Positions 40,331 through 52,099 of a DNA stretch of 64,000 bases are shown here, piece after piece; position 1 is the first letter of the stretch; each line of letters opens with the position of its first letter. Source of the DNA: Poronia punctata. Lineage: Eukaryota; Ascomycota; Sordariomycetes; Xylariales; Xylariaceae. The notes under the pieces are model-generated. The model was not told the origin of the DNA and did no database searches. It worked only from the letters and a program-made list of their open reading frames with translations. The position numbers were made by a program, and so were the translations under genes. Location of the stretch: positions 1 through 64,000 of the forward strand of contig MU401643.1 in the NCBI GenBank assembly GCA_022579005.1, written 5' to 3'.

Positions 40331-40462
40331 AATGCTTATAAAAAGGTTGCTATACTTAATTTTAATGCTTATAAAAAGGTTGCTATACTTAATTTTAATG
40401 CTTATAAAAAAGTTGCTACGCTTAATTCTAATGCTTATAAAAAGGCTTTTATGCTTAAATAA
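40331..40462. repeat. 33-bp tandem repeat in B2 (four units)
   Basis: Units begin aatgcttataaaaa at 40331, 40364, 40397 and 40430, exactly 33 bp apart and nearly identical. B1 (about 10319) and B3 (about 62505) have a single unit at the same place. The period is 11 codons, so expansion would keep frame. Confidence 0.88.
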
Positions 40463-40797
40463 GCTTTTAAGTCGCTTATAGTTGCTTGCTTTATTCTTTT
40501 TATTATAATTTGCTATAATAATTACTTTATTTTTTTTACTTTTTTTATATTTTTGCTAGTAATAGAGGTTGCTTTTAGTAAAGTGTTTATAAGTAAAGCT
40601 AGCGCTTATTTAAATACTGCTTATACTTATAAATATTATTAGCAATAAGCAAAGCGCTTAGCTTAATTACTTATTTTTTTATTATTTAATTTATTAAGCA
40701 AAAGTAATTTTATAATATATTATATTTATTAATATTAGCAAAAAGAAGTAAAAAAGCTACTAGTAAATAGTTTAAAAATATTATAAATAAAAATATT

Positions 40798-40978
40798 ACT
40801 AGTAAGCAACTAAATAATATTATAAGTACTTTTATATTTTTGCTTAAAGCATTAGTTATTAGCAAGCAACTTAAATATATTATAAATACTTTTATACTTT
40901 TGCTTAAAATATAAGTTGCTAGCAAGCAACTTAATAATATTATAAATGTTTTTTTTGTTTTTATTATAGTATTTTTTA
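40798..40978. repeat. 60-bp tandem repeat in B2 (three units)
   Basis: Units carry agtaagcaac or agcaagcaac at 40801, 40861 and 40921, spaced exactly 60 bp. B1 and B3 have two units at the same place. Confidence 0.85.
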
Positions 40979-43900
40979 TAATACTTAATTTAGTTATTAA
41001 TTTTTTTTGCTATATTAGTATAGCTAAATAAGCTACTAGTACTATAAACTTTTTAATTAGCTTTTAAAAGTAATAAAAAGCTTTAATATATAAAGAAAAT
41101 ACGTTTTTTACTTTAGTTAGCATTATAAGCTATAACTTATTATATTTTTTAATTAAAAGCATATTTTTTGCTTTTTATTTATTTTTATAGTAAAAGTTAT
41201 TTTAAAAGTTTTATATAATAAATTAAAATATCTTTAATATATTATAATGCTTACTTTTTTATTTAATTATATTAATTTACTTTTACTATATAGTTGCTTA
41301 TTTTATTAAAAGGCTTTTTTTATACTAAAGAAAAAAGCTGTTGCTTAAAAGCTATAAAAAGCTTTTAAGCGCAGTTTTTTGTTTTTAATTAAAGTTTTTT
41401 TTAAAAGTTTTCTTTTTGCATATATTGTTTTATTACATATTTTTAAACTAATAAAAAAAAGCAAGCATTAAAGCAACGCTTAAATATATTATTTAACGCT
41501 AGTTTAAATTTAGTACTTAATAAATAGCTATAAGTTTTATAGCTTATTTTTAATACTTTTGCTTTTATTAGCTTTAGTTTAAATATTTTTATTTTTATTA
41601 GCTTTAGTTTTAATAAAAATAGTAACAATAATATTAATAATAATATTTAGTTTAGTAAGTTTCAAATAAACAAAAATTATATTTTATCTTATAATTATAT
41701 AAAGCTATATACTTTAAATTAGCTTTTATATACTAATAAAGCTATTTTAAAACGTTTACTTTTTTTATTTATAAAAAAAGCACAAGGTTATACTTAAATT
41801 ATGCCTAAGTACTTATTAAGATATTTTATATATTAATTATTTTTTAGCTATAATATATAATTTTATTTATTTATTTTTTAAAATTAGTTATTATAATATA
41901 GCTAACTTAAATTACTATTTTTCTTTACGTTATGCTACTAGCTAAGTTTATTGCTTGCTTTTTGCTTAAGTTATACTATATGCTAATATTTTATTTAAAA
42001 TGCTTAAAGCAAAAGTAATTACTAAAAATTAAGTAAATATTTTACTTTTATTTTTAATATAAAAAGTATTTAACTTTATTTTAAAAAGTAAAAAAGTTAT
42101 ATAAATATATTAATACTTGAAATAAGCGTTGCAGTAATTTTTACTAACGCATTATTTACTTTTATTTAAAAGAAAATGTTTAATAATAAGTATTTTTAAA
42201 AAAAAAATTATATTTTAAATATGTAAGCTAAAAAGTTATAAAGTTAAAAACGCAAAGCTTAATAAGCTTATAGCAAACAATAAAAAGCTTATTTTAGCTT
42301 AAAATGCTATTATTAGCTTTTAAGGTTTTAGTACTTTTTAGTAAAAAGTATATAATAATAGTTATAGTACTTATAAAGCTTATAAAGCTTATAGTAGTTA
42401 AGGTTAGCAGTATACTATTAATGCTTTAAAAAAAAAGTAAAGGAAAAAAAGTAAAAAGTAAAAAAGCTTTTTAAAAAATTTAAATTAGTTTTGTTTTATA
42501 CTTATTTGTTATTTATTGTTTTTAAGTAGTTATAATTAGCTAGTTTAAATATAAATATTAAAGTTTTATAACAAACTTTTAATGTTTACGCTTTTTTTTA
42601 ATTAAAGTATAATATTTTATTACTTTTTAAAGTTAGTTTTTTATTTTAAGTAATAATATTAAAATTTGTTATAAGTTTAGTAATAATTTAAAATATTTAA
42701 ACGCTTTTTAAAATAAGTTCTTAATAAGTTTATTAGCTAGTATATTAGCTATTACTATATACTTAATTTTAAATAAGCTTTTTTAATATTGCTTATATAT
42801 TTATATATTTTATATATTAATATATTTTAATTAAGTACTAATATATTTTTTATTTTTTACTACTAAGTAAATTGCTTATATATTATTAAAGTAAATATTT
42901 TAGTTTTAATTAAAATTAAGTTTTATATTAGCTATTAAATACTTTAGCGCTATAGCCTTTTTACTTATTAATTTTAAAATTATTAACTTTACTTTTATAG
43001 TAAAACTAAAAACTATATTTTATTAACATGCTTTTTAAATAATTAAGCTTTTTTATAAACTTATTAAATATTTATAAAAAAATTGCTATATTCTTAAATT
43101 ATTAGTAAAAAACGTATTTTTTATTATTACTAGTACTTATAAGCTACTAAAAATAGTTTATTATTATTTTTAGCTTTTTAATATAATATAAATATTTAAT
43201 AACTTAATTTACTATAACTAAATACTTTAAACTTAAATTAGTTAAAAATTTTAATAAAAGTAATATAGTATATAATATATTTGTTTTTATTATAATTGCT
43301 ATATATATAATTAATTTTACGCGCTTTTAGTACGCTTTAATTTATACTTTTATTACTATGCTTTTAAAGTTTTTTAGTTTTTTATAAAGCAGTAATATAT
43401 ATAGTATTTAGCTTTTATTAGCTAGATTATAATATTTAGCTACTTTTTTAATATATTAATTATATAATAAAAAGATTATTTTGTTTTTATTTTTTATTAT
43501 TTTAATTTTTAAAAACTATATAATATGTTTTTAGTTTTTAATTTTATATGCTTATTAAATACTTTAGGTTACTTAAAACGCTTATACTTTATAAAACTTT
43601 AAATATAGTACTAAAAAATTATTTATATAAAAAACTATTAGTATTTAATAATCTTTGCTATAAAATAAGCAAGGTTTTCTTTAAAAAATATGAAACTAAG
43701 TTTTATTAACACGCTTAAAAATCTTTTATATTAAGAAAATAAGTTTTTTAACCTATATAATATTTTTAAAAGTAGTATAACTTTATTAAAATGCTTTTTT
43801 ATTCTATTAAGCATATTATATACTATTAGCGTTTTACTTTTTTTATTTATATTAAAAAATACGCTTTTAATACTATATTATTTATATTTAAAATTAAAAT

Positions 43901-46900
43901 AAGCTATTATTATTATAATTAATTAAAACGTTAAAGTAGTAAAAGTAACTATATAAGTTAACTAAAAGGTATTAGTTACTTATTAACTTTTTTTTACTAC
44001 TAGTTTAGCTTTATAGTTTATAAAATATTTTTTTATTAAACTTATAAGCAAATACTTATTTTAATAATAATAGCTTAATTATTTTATGTTTATATAAAGT
44101 ATATATTTATTATATTAAATATAAGTATTTAATTTAGGTTTTTTTTATGCTTTTTTAAAAATACTTTTTTAGTAAATGCGTTATAAGGTTTTTTTAATGC
44201 TTTGGTTTTAGCTTTATTAAGTTATTTTAGTAAATTTCCTTTTTTAAAAAAGTACTTAAACGTTTTACTTTTATTTACTTTACTATTATAGTAAATATAC
44301 TATATAAGGTTTTATGTTTTTAATTTTTTAATAAATTGCTTTTAATTAATTTAAAAATGATGTTTTTAAAAAGGATTTTTAATACTTATTATTATTATTT
44401 AGTATTATAATTATATTCTTACTATATATAAATATTATAAATATATACTAATTGCTTTTTTTATTTTTATTATAAAATAAAAATTTATAAAGCTTTTTAT
44501 TTTCTTTAACTTATTTTAAATGTTTTTTATTAAATAATCTTTTTTTTTAGCTTTTTTATATTAAAAGCATTTAAGCTTTGTGCTTTTTTTTTAAGTTATA
44601 TATTAAAAGTATTAAAGTGCTTTAAAGCATTATAAAAGTTTTTTAATACTTTAAAGCTTTTTTTATTATTATTAAATATAATTAAATATTTAAAATTATA
44701 TTTTAATACTTTATTATAATTTTCTATAAGCTTAAATACTTTAAAGTAGCTATTGCTTATTTAAGCTGCTTATTAATATTAGCTTATAGCTTTTTTTTAG
44801 TATACTTAACTTTTATAGTTTTTGCTTTATATTTTATATACTTTCTTTAAGTACTACTAGCATATTGCTTTATTATTTAAGTTTTTAGTTATGCTATGTT
44901 TTTTATTTAAAAAGCTTTAGCATATTTTTAAAGGTTATAAGCTTTTATTGTTAATATTATAAGTTTTTTAGTAGTTTTATTTACTTTTATACTATACTTA
45001 TTTTTAACTTATAAGCTTATAAAAAGCTATTTAAGCTTTTAATTAGTTTAAGTATACTTTTAGGCTTTTTTTTTATTAGTAGTATATTAAGCAATATTTT
45101 ATAATTTAAAATATTTTTAGTTTTATTATTTAAAAGTTTATTAAAAAATAATATTAATATTAATTTAACTTTAATAAACTTATATTATACTATTTTTTAA
45201 CTAATATACTTATAAGTTTTTTTTAAGTTATAAAACTATATTTTATTAAACTTTATATTTTTAAATATAATTATCAGCTTTATTATAAGTATTTAAATTT
45301 AATATAAGTTAGTTACTATATACTTTATTATATATTTTATATATGCTTAAACCTTTATTTTAAATACTTATTTTTAATAACTTATAAGAAAACTTTCCTT
45401 TAATAAATAATATTTTTATTTATATACTATTATTTTTAACTAGTTTAGTTTAAAATTACTTATTAATACTTTTTTTACTTTTAGTATATACTAGCAAAAA
45501 TAAAATATAAACTATATATAAAGCTTTTTAAACAAGCTATAAAAATTATAAGCTTTTAAAAAGCTTTAATTATATAACTATACTATTACTTAAACTATTT
45601 TTAGCTATAGTTTAGTAAGCAAACGTGCTTTATTTATTATAGTAATTAACTTATATATAATTTATTATTTAGCTTATTTACTTACTTTTATTAGTTTTTT
45701 AATATATATAAGAAAGGCCTTATTATAATTTTTTTATTATATTACTTTTTATATTTAATCTTTTTATAACAATAATTGCTTTTTTATTATTATAGTAAAA
45801 AAAGCAAAAAAAAAGTTTAAACTAGCATTTTATTTACTTTTTAAAACTAGTAAGCTTTTTAAGTACTAGTTTTAAGCTTTTTTTTTATAGTAAAAAGCTT
45901 AAAGCATTTTACTATATTTATCTTTTTAAAATTAATATTTATTTAAATTTATTATAGCTTTTTTTATAATTAAATAGATTTTAATAAACTTTTTAAAATA
46001 GCTAACCTATATAACGCTTTAAAGTTTAGCAAAATACTACTTTAATTATATAAGTAGTAGTATAGCTATTATACTTAATATAAAGCATTTTTAAATTTTA
46101 ATATTTTATATTTTATTAGCTAAAGCTTATAAAGCTTTTAAATTTAAATATTTTACTTTTAAGTACTATAATGTTTTTAAATTAGTTTATAGTTATAATA
46201 AGTTTTTAAAAAGTTATTCTTTTTTTATAGTAGCTATTATAATCTTTATAGCATTAAATAAAATATTAAAAAATATTATAAAGTTTACCAAATAATTATT
46301 AAAGTAAAAAGATTAAAGCTTATATTTAAAAAAAACTAAGTTATAATAATATATAAGTATTTTAAATATAATATTATATTTAATTAATTTATATTAAAAT
46401 AAGCAATTAAAATTATAATATTAAGTTTTCTTTTATTAAAGTTAAGCTTTTTAAAAAATATTAATATAAAAACCTTTAACTATATTTATATTTTTTAAAA
46501 CTAAGTCTTTTATATAAAAGCTTATAATTTTATTTATTACTTTTTAAATTATTTATAAACTTTTTAAATTACTAAAAAGCTTATAGTACTAAATAAAACG
46601 TTATTATTAAATATAGCTTAAAAGCTTTTTTTATTTAATAAATTTAGTTTATTAACTAAGTAAACTATTTTATAGTTATTTAGTAGTATATTATATACTA
46701 GTATATATTAAAGCTAGCTAAATATTATAAATATAGTAAAGGTTTTAGCTTTAATACTAAAGCTTATTAAACTAATTATTATATAAATTTAATCTTTAAG
46801 TAAATACTTGCTTTAGCTAAAAAATCTTTATTTATTTAACTTTATTTTTTTAAAGCTTATAAGTTTTAATAATACTACTTACTTTTTTTTTATAATTTTA

Positions 46901-48241
46901 TTTTAAAGTTTATTTTACTTAGCTAGCAAATAATGCTTTTTAGTTTTTTTAATATGCTTATTATTTATTTAAAAACTATTAAAGCTTATAAATTTAATAA
47001 TAGTGCGCTAAAAGTAAGTATACTTATATAATAACTATAAATAATTACTTTTTTTATTTTTTAAAAAATATAAGCAAAACTTGCTTTTAAAAGCATTTTT
47101 AACACTTAACTTTATTTAAAATACTTTTGCTTTTTTAAAGTTATCTAAAACTGCTATTATAAAAATAGCTAAAATATTAGCTTTTTTAATTTTTTAATTT
47201 TTAGTTATACTTTTTAAAAACTTTAGCATATTTTATAAGTATTAAAATTAATTTACTAAAAGCTTAGTAGTAAAAAAGTTACATGTTTTTGTTTTAAGCT
47301 TACTTTAATATAATTTTAATACTTATTATAGTTAAACAAAAATTATTATTAATAGTTTTTTAATATTTACTATATTATAGTTAAAAGCTTTATTATATGC
47401 TGCTTACTACTTTTTATACTACTTACTTAGCTTAACTAAGCTTTTTTATACTTTAGCAAGTATTTAATAATATATTTTTTAAGTAATTTATTAAAACTTA
47501 ATATTATATAAAGTAATAATTTTTTAAGCGCTAAATAAAGTTTTAAAGCGTATAATTTTAATTTTAGTTTTAAAGCACTTAAACTTAGCTTTTAAAGCAA
47601 TTATTAACTATTTTATTAATTTAATTTTAAATAAAAGTTAAATATGCTAAAAGCATAATAACTTATTTTTTATACTTACTATTTTTATTAATTATTATTT
47701 TATATATAGCTTAAATTTTAGCTTTATTTAAGTTTAAAGTTTTAAAAAAGTTAAGCTTTTTATTATTTTAAAAGCTATTAAAGTAGCATAGCTATACTTT
47801 ATAATATTTATATAGTTATTATTAAATAATAACCTTTTTTTGCTTTTTTTTAGTAAAGTTTTTATAAAGCTTTATTAAACTATAAATTATTTTAAAAGTA
47901 TTTAAGTTTACTTTTTTTTAAATGCTATGTTAGTAATAAATAAACTTAAGCTTTTAATATTACTTTGCTTAGTTATAAGCATTTTTAAAAATAATATTTA
48001 TATTAATTTTTATTTTTTAATATTTTAAATACTTAAAAGCTTTTTAAATTATATTAAAATGCTTATTTAAATAAAAAAGTATTAAAAAAGTTAAACATAT
48101 TTAAAATAGTTTTAAATAAGTTAAATTTTATATTAAATAGTTTATAAATAAAAGCTTAAAAAATAAAGTTATAAGTAGTTAACTAGCTTTTAAGCTTTTA
48201 AAAGTAGTACTAGTTTTTTATAAGCAAATTAAGCTTATAAC

Positions 48242-48531
48242 TTTAATAATAAGTTATAGTAAATAAAGTAAATTAAAATAAGTATAAAGCATTAAAAGTA
48301 AAACTATATGCTTAAAAATATAATATAATTAATTATAATCTATAAAGTATTTAACTAAGTTTAAAGTGCTTTATATATTTTTAATACTTTTTAAGTATAG
48401 GTATATATTATATAATAGCTTAAAATACGCATAGTATATTTTACCTTATTTAAAATAAAGTTACTATATACCTAGTTATTTAAAGTACTTTTAATACTTT
48501 TAAATCTAGGTTATATGCTTTATTTATTATA
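48242..48531. repeat. B copy 2 right LTR
   Basis: 290 bp, partner of 38916-39207. Differences are mostly transitions with about two transversions and 3 bp of indels by eye. It is followed by GTTTA, then C sequence resumes. Confidence 0.88.
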
Positions 48532-48536
48532 GTTTA

Positions 48537-50230
48537 TTTATATATTATTGCTTTTTTTAAAAAATAATTAAAATATATATAAAATTCTATACTTAGTTTT
48601 AGTTTAATAACTAGTTATTATAAAAATAAATAGATTATATTGTAAACTTATATTAATTACTAAATAAGTATTTTAAAACCTAATACTTTTGCATATTTAA
48701 TAATCTTAGCTACTTATAATTAAAGTAATATACTATTTTAAAGTTAGTTTGTTTTAAATATATTATTTAAATTTTAAAGTGCTGCAAGGGCATTTGCTAA
48801 AGGTATTTAAAATTTATTTTAAAGTTTTTTTAATATAATTATATTGTTTGCTAGCATTGTTTTTTTAAAATCTAATTTGCATTTTTTTGCTTACTATGCT
48901 TATATATGTTTTTAAAATAATTATAAAAAGTCTTTTTAAATAACTATAGCTTTTGCTAGATTTTTTAAATATTTCTAACACTATTTTAAAATAGTAGCAT
49001 ATTATGCTAATAAGTATTTATACTAATTATAATATAATCTTTTTAACTAAATAATATATTAACGTTAAGGCTAAAGTAATTAACTTATTAGATTTTCTAG
49101 TTATATAACTTATTATTATTATTGTTAAGCTATGCTTAACTATTAAAAAACTTAAGTGTTTTTGTTATTATAGCTATTATTTTAGTTATTTTAGCTAGAT
49201 TAAAAGATGCTAAAGTAGCTAGTTAGTTTGCTATATTGCTATTAAGTTAAAGTTATAACGTTTATTAAACTAATAGTAGTTTTGATTGTTATATTAGCTT
49301 AATAAGCAATTATTTTTAAAATTTTATAAACTTTTTTATTAGTAGTAATATAGCTATAATGTTAATAAAATAAAACGCTAACGTTTAATAAAATAAGTTT
49401 AGTGCTAATAAGGTATTTAGATTAATATTTAAAAAGGTTTTATTAAAGTTAAAAATAAGTAGTTTTTTAAAAAAAAATATGTTGTTTATTTAATAAGTTA
49501 TTATTAAAATCTTTATATGTTTATAATGCTTAGTTATATAGTTTATTAACTTTTAATATATAAGCTTATTTATTAACTTGCTAACTTGCTAAATATAGTA
49601 AAGAGGTAAGTGTTTATTTATTATTTTTTATAAAAAGCGTTAGTTTAAATTTAAGTTTTAAGTATTTATTTGCTATACTTTTAAAATGTTTTGTTTTTAA
49701 ATTAAGCTTAGCTTAGGTAATGCTTTAATTTTTAATATTTTTTAAAAATTTGTTAATAGTAATGCATTGTTTAATTATATTAGTATTTTTGCTATTTATA
49801 TAGTTTAAAGTATATAGCGCTTATTAAAATGTTTTAATAGTTTGGTTATTTTAATAATATATAGCGCTTACTAGTTTTTAAAGTGTTTTTTTTTTAAATA
49901 AAAGTAAAATTAAAAACCTTTTTTTTATTTTTTAATTTATATAACATAGTAGATTGTTATAAATAAAAGATTGTAAAAAAGAAAAAAGCAAGCTGTAAAA
50001 GACAAAATAAACAATTGAATTAAGGTGTGTTTTTTATAGTGCTATAATTAAAGCGTTAAAATGTTATTATAATCTTTAGATTTAGTATTTTTATAATTTA
50101 GTTAATTTTTTGTTATATTAACTAATTTACTTTAGTCTTTTTAAAGAAAATATATTATAAGGATTTTATTTTTTATATAATAGTTATAATTATAGTATAG
50201 CTGACTAAGTAGTATTGCTAGCTACTATTT
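48537..50230 (-). other. Element C internal region, 5' part
   Basis: About 1.7 kb of decayed sequence between B2 and the right LTR of C, expected to hold the leader and the start of Gag on the minus strand. No open frame of interest. Confidence 0.5.
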
Positions 50231-50396
50231 TAAGAGTATTAAGTTAGTATAATAAAATAAAAATAAATTAACTAAAGTAAAGGCAAGGTTTAAATAATGT
50301 TTTAAATTAATTTATGCTATGTTTATATACTAATAAGCTTATATAATATAGTTACGTGATATATTTATATAATGCATCTTTATAATGCGTATAATA
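50231..50396 (-). repeat. Element C LTR, right copy
   Basis: 166-bp partner of 31940-32105, starting taagagtattaag and ending gcgtataata. It is followed by GTTTA and then element E sequence. Confidence 0.88.
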
Positions 50397-50401
50397 GTTT
50401 A

Positions 50402-51781
50402 ACATTAAAATAAAACAATATAATATAGTTAACGTTTTTACTAATATATTGCTTTAAAAACTAATTTATATAAAAATGCTTTATACCTATAAAAAAGAAA
50501 TATTTTATAGGCTTTAAAAGCGTTTTATAAACTATAAAAATTATTATTACTATTGTAAAACAAGCTTATATTAACGCTTTTAAAGCTTAAATTCAAGCTA
50601 GTACTTTATAAACCGTGTATTTCTATTAAAAATAAAATATTATTATTTATATATATTAATAACCTTATCCTTGCTTACTATAATGCTTATAAAACCAAAG
50701 CTTTTATAGCTATTAAAAAATTAAGAAATTAAGATTAACTAACTAGAAAATATAATTTAAAATAGCTTTTAAGTATAAAAGTTATTTAAAATTATAAACA
50801 AAGTTTAATTTAATTATTTTAAGCTATATATATTAAAAAAGAAATATAAGTTAAATAACCTTTTTAGCAAAATGCTGTTAACTTTTATTAAATTTATTAA
50901 GCTACTTTTAAATAAAAAAACTATTATTTATTAAAAAGCTTATTACTATTAATATAAATTAATTTAATTATATATGCTATAATTATAACTAAAGTAAATA
51001 TTGTTTTTATTACTATATAACTTTTATATTTTAATAATAAATTTATACTTGCTTATTATACTATTACTAACTAAGTTTTAAATTATTTTTAAATAAATTA
51101 ACGTGTTGTTTTATAGTTTAAAAATAGAAATAAGCTTAAAGTAGCAATAATCTATTATTTATAAACAATACTATTAACTAAAAAAACTTAAACAAGATGT
51201 GCTATACTTTATTTAATAGTTTTATTAAATAAAAAATAAATAAATAAAATATTATTACTACTTTTACTACTAAAGTAAAACTTTTTATATTAGCTTAAGC
51301 TATAAAAAAGCTGTATTTATAAGCTAGATTATTAACAAGCTTAGCGCTAATTTAAATTAAAAACATATTATTATTTAATATAATAACTAGTAAACTATTA
51401 AGTTAATAAATAAAAATAAATAATACTTAAAGTTAAATTATAATATATTAATATATATAACTACTAGCTATATTTAAAAGTAATTATTAAAATGCTCTAA
51501 ATAGTTTATATACTACTAAATTTAATAATAGCTAATAATTTAATAAAATTTTAATATAAAATAAGTAAGCAAGCTTTTTAAAGCAAATTAATTTAATTAA
51601 TATTAAAGCTATTTAAATTAAAATTAACTGACTTATTACTATAAAAGTGCAAAGAAATTTTAAAAAGTTAAAATAATTTAAAAAACTATAACTATTATTA
51701 TAAAAGCTATAATATTGTAAATTAAAAATTTTATTTATAGCTATAAAATAAACTAATATATTAGCTTATTTTAAAAAGGTA
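50402..51781 (+). pseudogene. Copia reverse transcriptase/RNase H ghost of element E
   Basis: On the plus strand, 50613-50720 reads, with stops and G-to-A replacements, like the end of a Copia reverse transcriptase palm. A stretch reading PCISIKNKILLF leads into YINNLILA at 50652, which corresponds to the usual YVDD-L-I-L-A box with both Asp codons turned to Asn by G-to-A change. About 70 bases later LTRKYNLK precedes more stop-broken sequence, where the family has a conserved (T/F)xMKDLG-like stretch. RNase H should follow up to the LTR at 51782. The gene is dead: both catalytic Asp codons are changed and in-frame stops are many. The last ~840 bp resemble 55180-55921. Confidence 0.7.
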
Positions 51782-52000
51782 TATTAAAACTAATAAGTTA
51801 TAAAATAATAAAAATTAATATAATACCTATATAGTTAAAAAAAATACAGTTGCAATAAAAACTACTATAAAAAAAAGTCCTTATAAAAAGTTTCTTATTA
51901 CTTATTTAGTATATATAAATTTTATAGTAAAAAGAAGTTTTCCCTCTTTATGCGCATATTAATTACTGCATATAATTTAGCTAATCTGCTTAGTTCTAAC
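51782..52000 (+). repeat. Element E right LTR
   Basis: 219 bp ending ttctaaca, exactly where the normal composition of island 2 begins. It differs from 28200-28418 by many transitions plus several transversions and small shifts, so it is the most diverged LTR pair here. Confidence 0.82.
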
Positions 52001-52099
52001 AAAAACGCATCAGCAGTAACATATATAGTAGCCAGAACACGCTGGATGGTATAGGTTAGAAAAGCTGTCCACGTGATCGGTAGACTCATTTGTGCAGTT
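52001..52099 (+). promoter_or_regulatory. Truncated upstream region of the lipase gene
   Basis: Only about 100 bp separate the E LTR end from the first in-frame ATG. The frame is open back to 52055 without an earlier ATG. Any core promoter must lie in this short stretch or within the LTR. Confidence 0.5.

Larger units (their letters stand above)
38916..48531. mobile_element. Retrotransposon B copy 2, complete, inserted in C
   Basis: 9616 bp bounded by LTRs of 292 and 290 bp (38916-39207, 48242-48531) and flanked by GTTTA on both sides (38911-38915, 48532-48536). It is the only complete uninterrupted B in the window and is collinear with B1 and B3. The interior is RIP-decayed; open frames at 40710-40925 and 41443-41628 (minus) are hydrophobic chance frames. 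Two internal tandem repeats (40331-40462, 40798-40978) have more units here than in B1 or B3. Orientation is probably minus (a weak purine run AAATGGAAAA read on the minus strand next to the left LTR), but this is not firm. Confidence 0.9.
31940..50396 (-). mobile_element. Element C, LTR retrotransposon inserted in E
   Basis: Ends are 166-bp direct repeats (31940-32105 and 50231-50396) flanked by an exact GTTTA duplication (31935-31939 and 50397-50401). Minus orientation is read from the polypyrimidine run aactgcccccctttaat just inside the left LTR, which is a polypurine tract on the minus strand. After subtracting B2 the element is about 8.8 kb. The interior is decayed, and no polymerase box was read with confidence, so the family is open. 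It carries a 9-bp tandem repeat next to the B2 insertion point. Confidence 0.88.
28200..52000 (+). mobile_element. Element E, Ty1/Copia-type LTR retrotransposon hosting C and B2
   Basis: Bounded by direct repeats of equal length, 28200-28418 and 51782-52000 (219 bp). They start TGTTAGAA and end TTCTAACA, a perfect terminal inverted repeat when the better-kept copies are combined. Without the nested insert (31940-50401) the element is about 5.3 kb, a normal Copia size. A purine run AAAAAGGTA lies directly before the right LTR. The right part carries the ghost of a Copia reverse transcriptase on the plus strand (see 50613-50860). The flanks do not show a matching target duplication (CAAAG at left, AAAAC at right). 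The two halves may therefore stem from recombined copies. Confidence 0.75.

Noticed and set aside
40331..40978. Possible CRISPR-like array
   Set aside because: Units are contiguous tandem repeats without spacers and lie inside a eukaryotic retrotransposon.
41443..41628. 61-residue minus-strand frame in B2
   Set aside because: Lys/Leu-rich low-complexity frame not preserved in B1.
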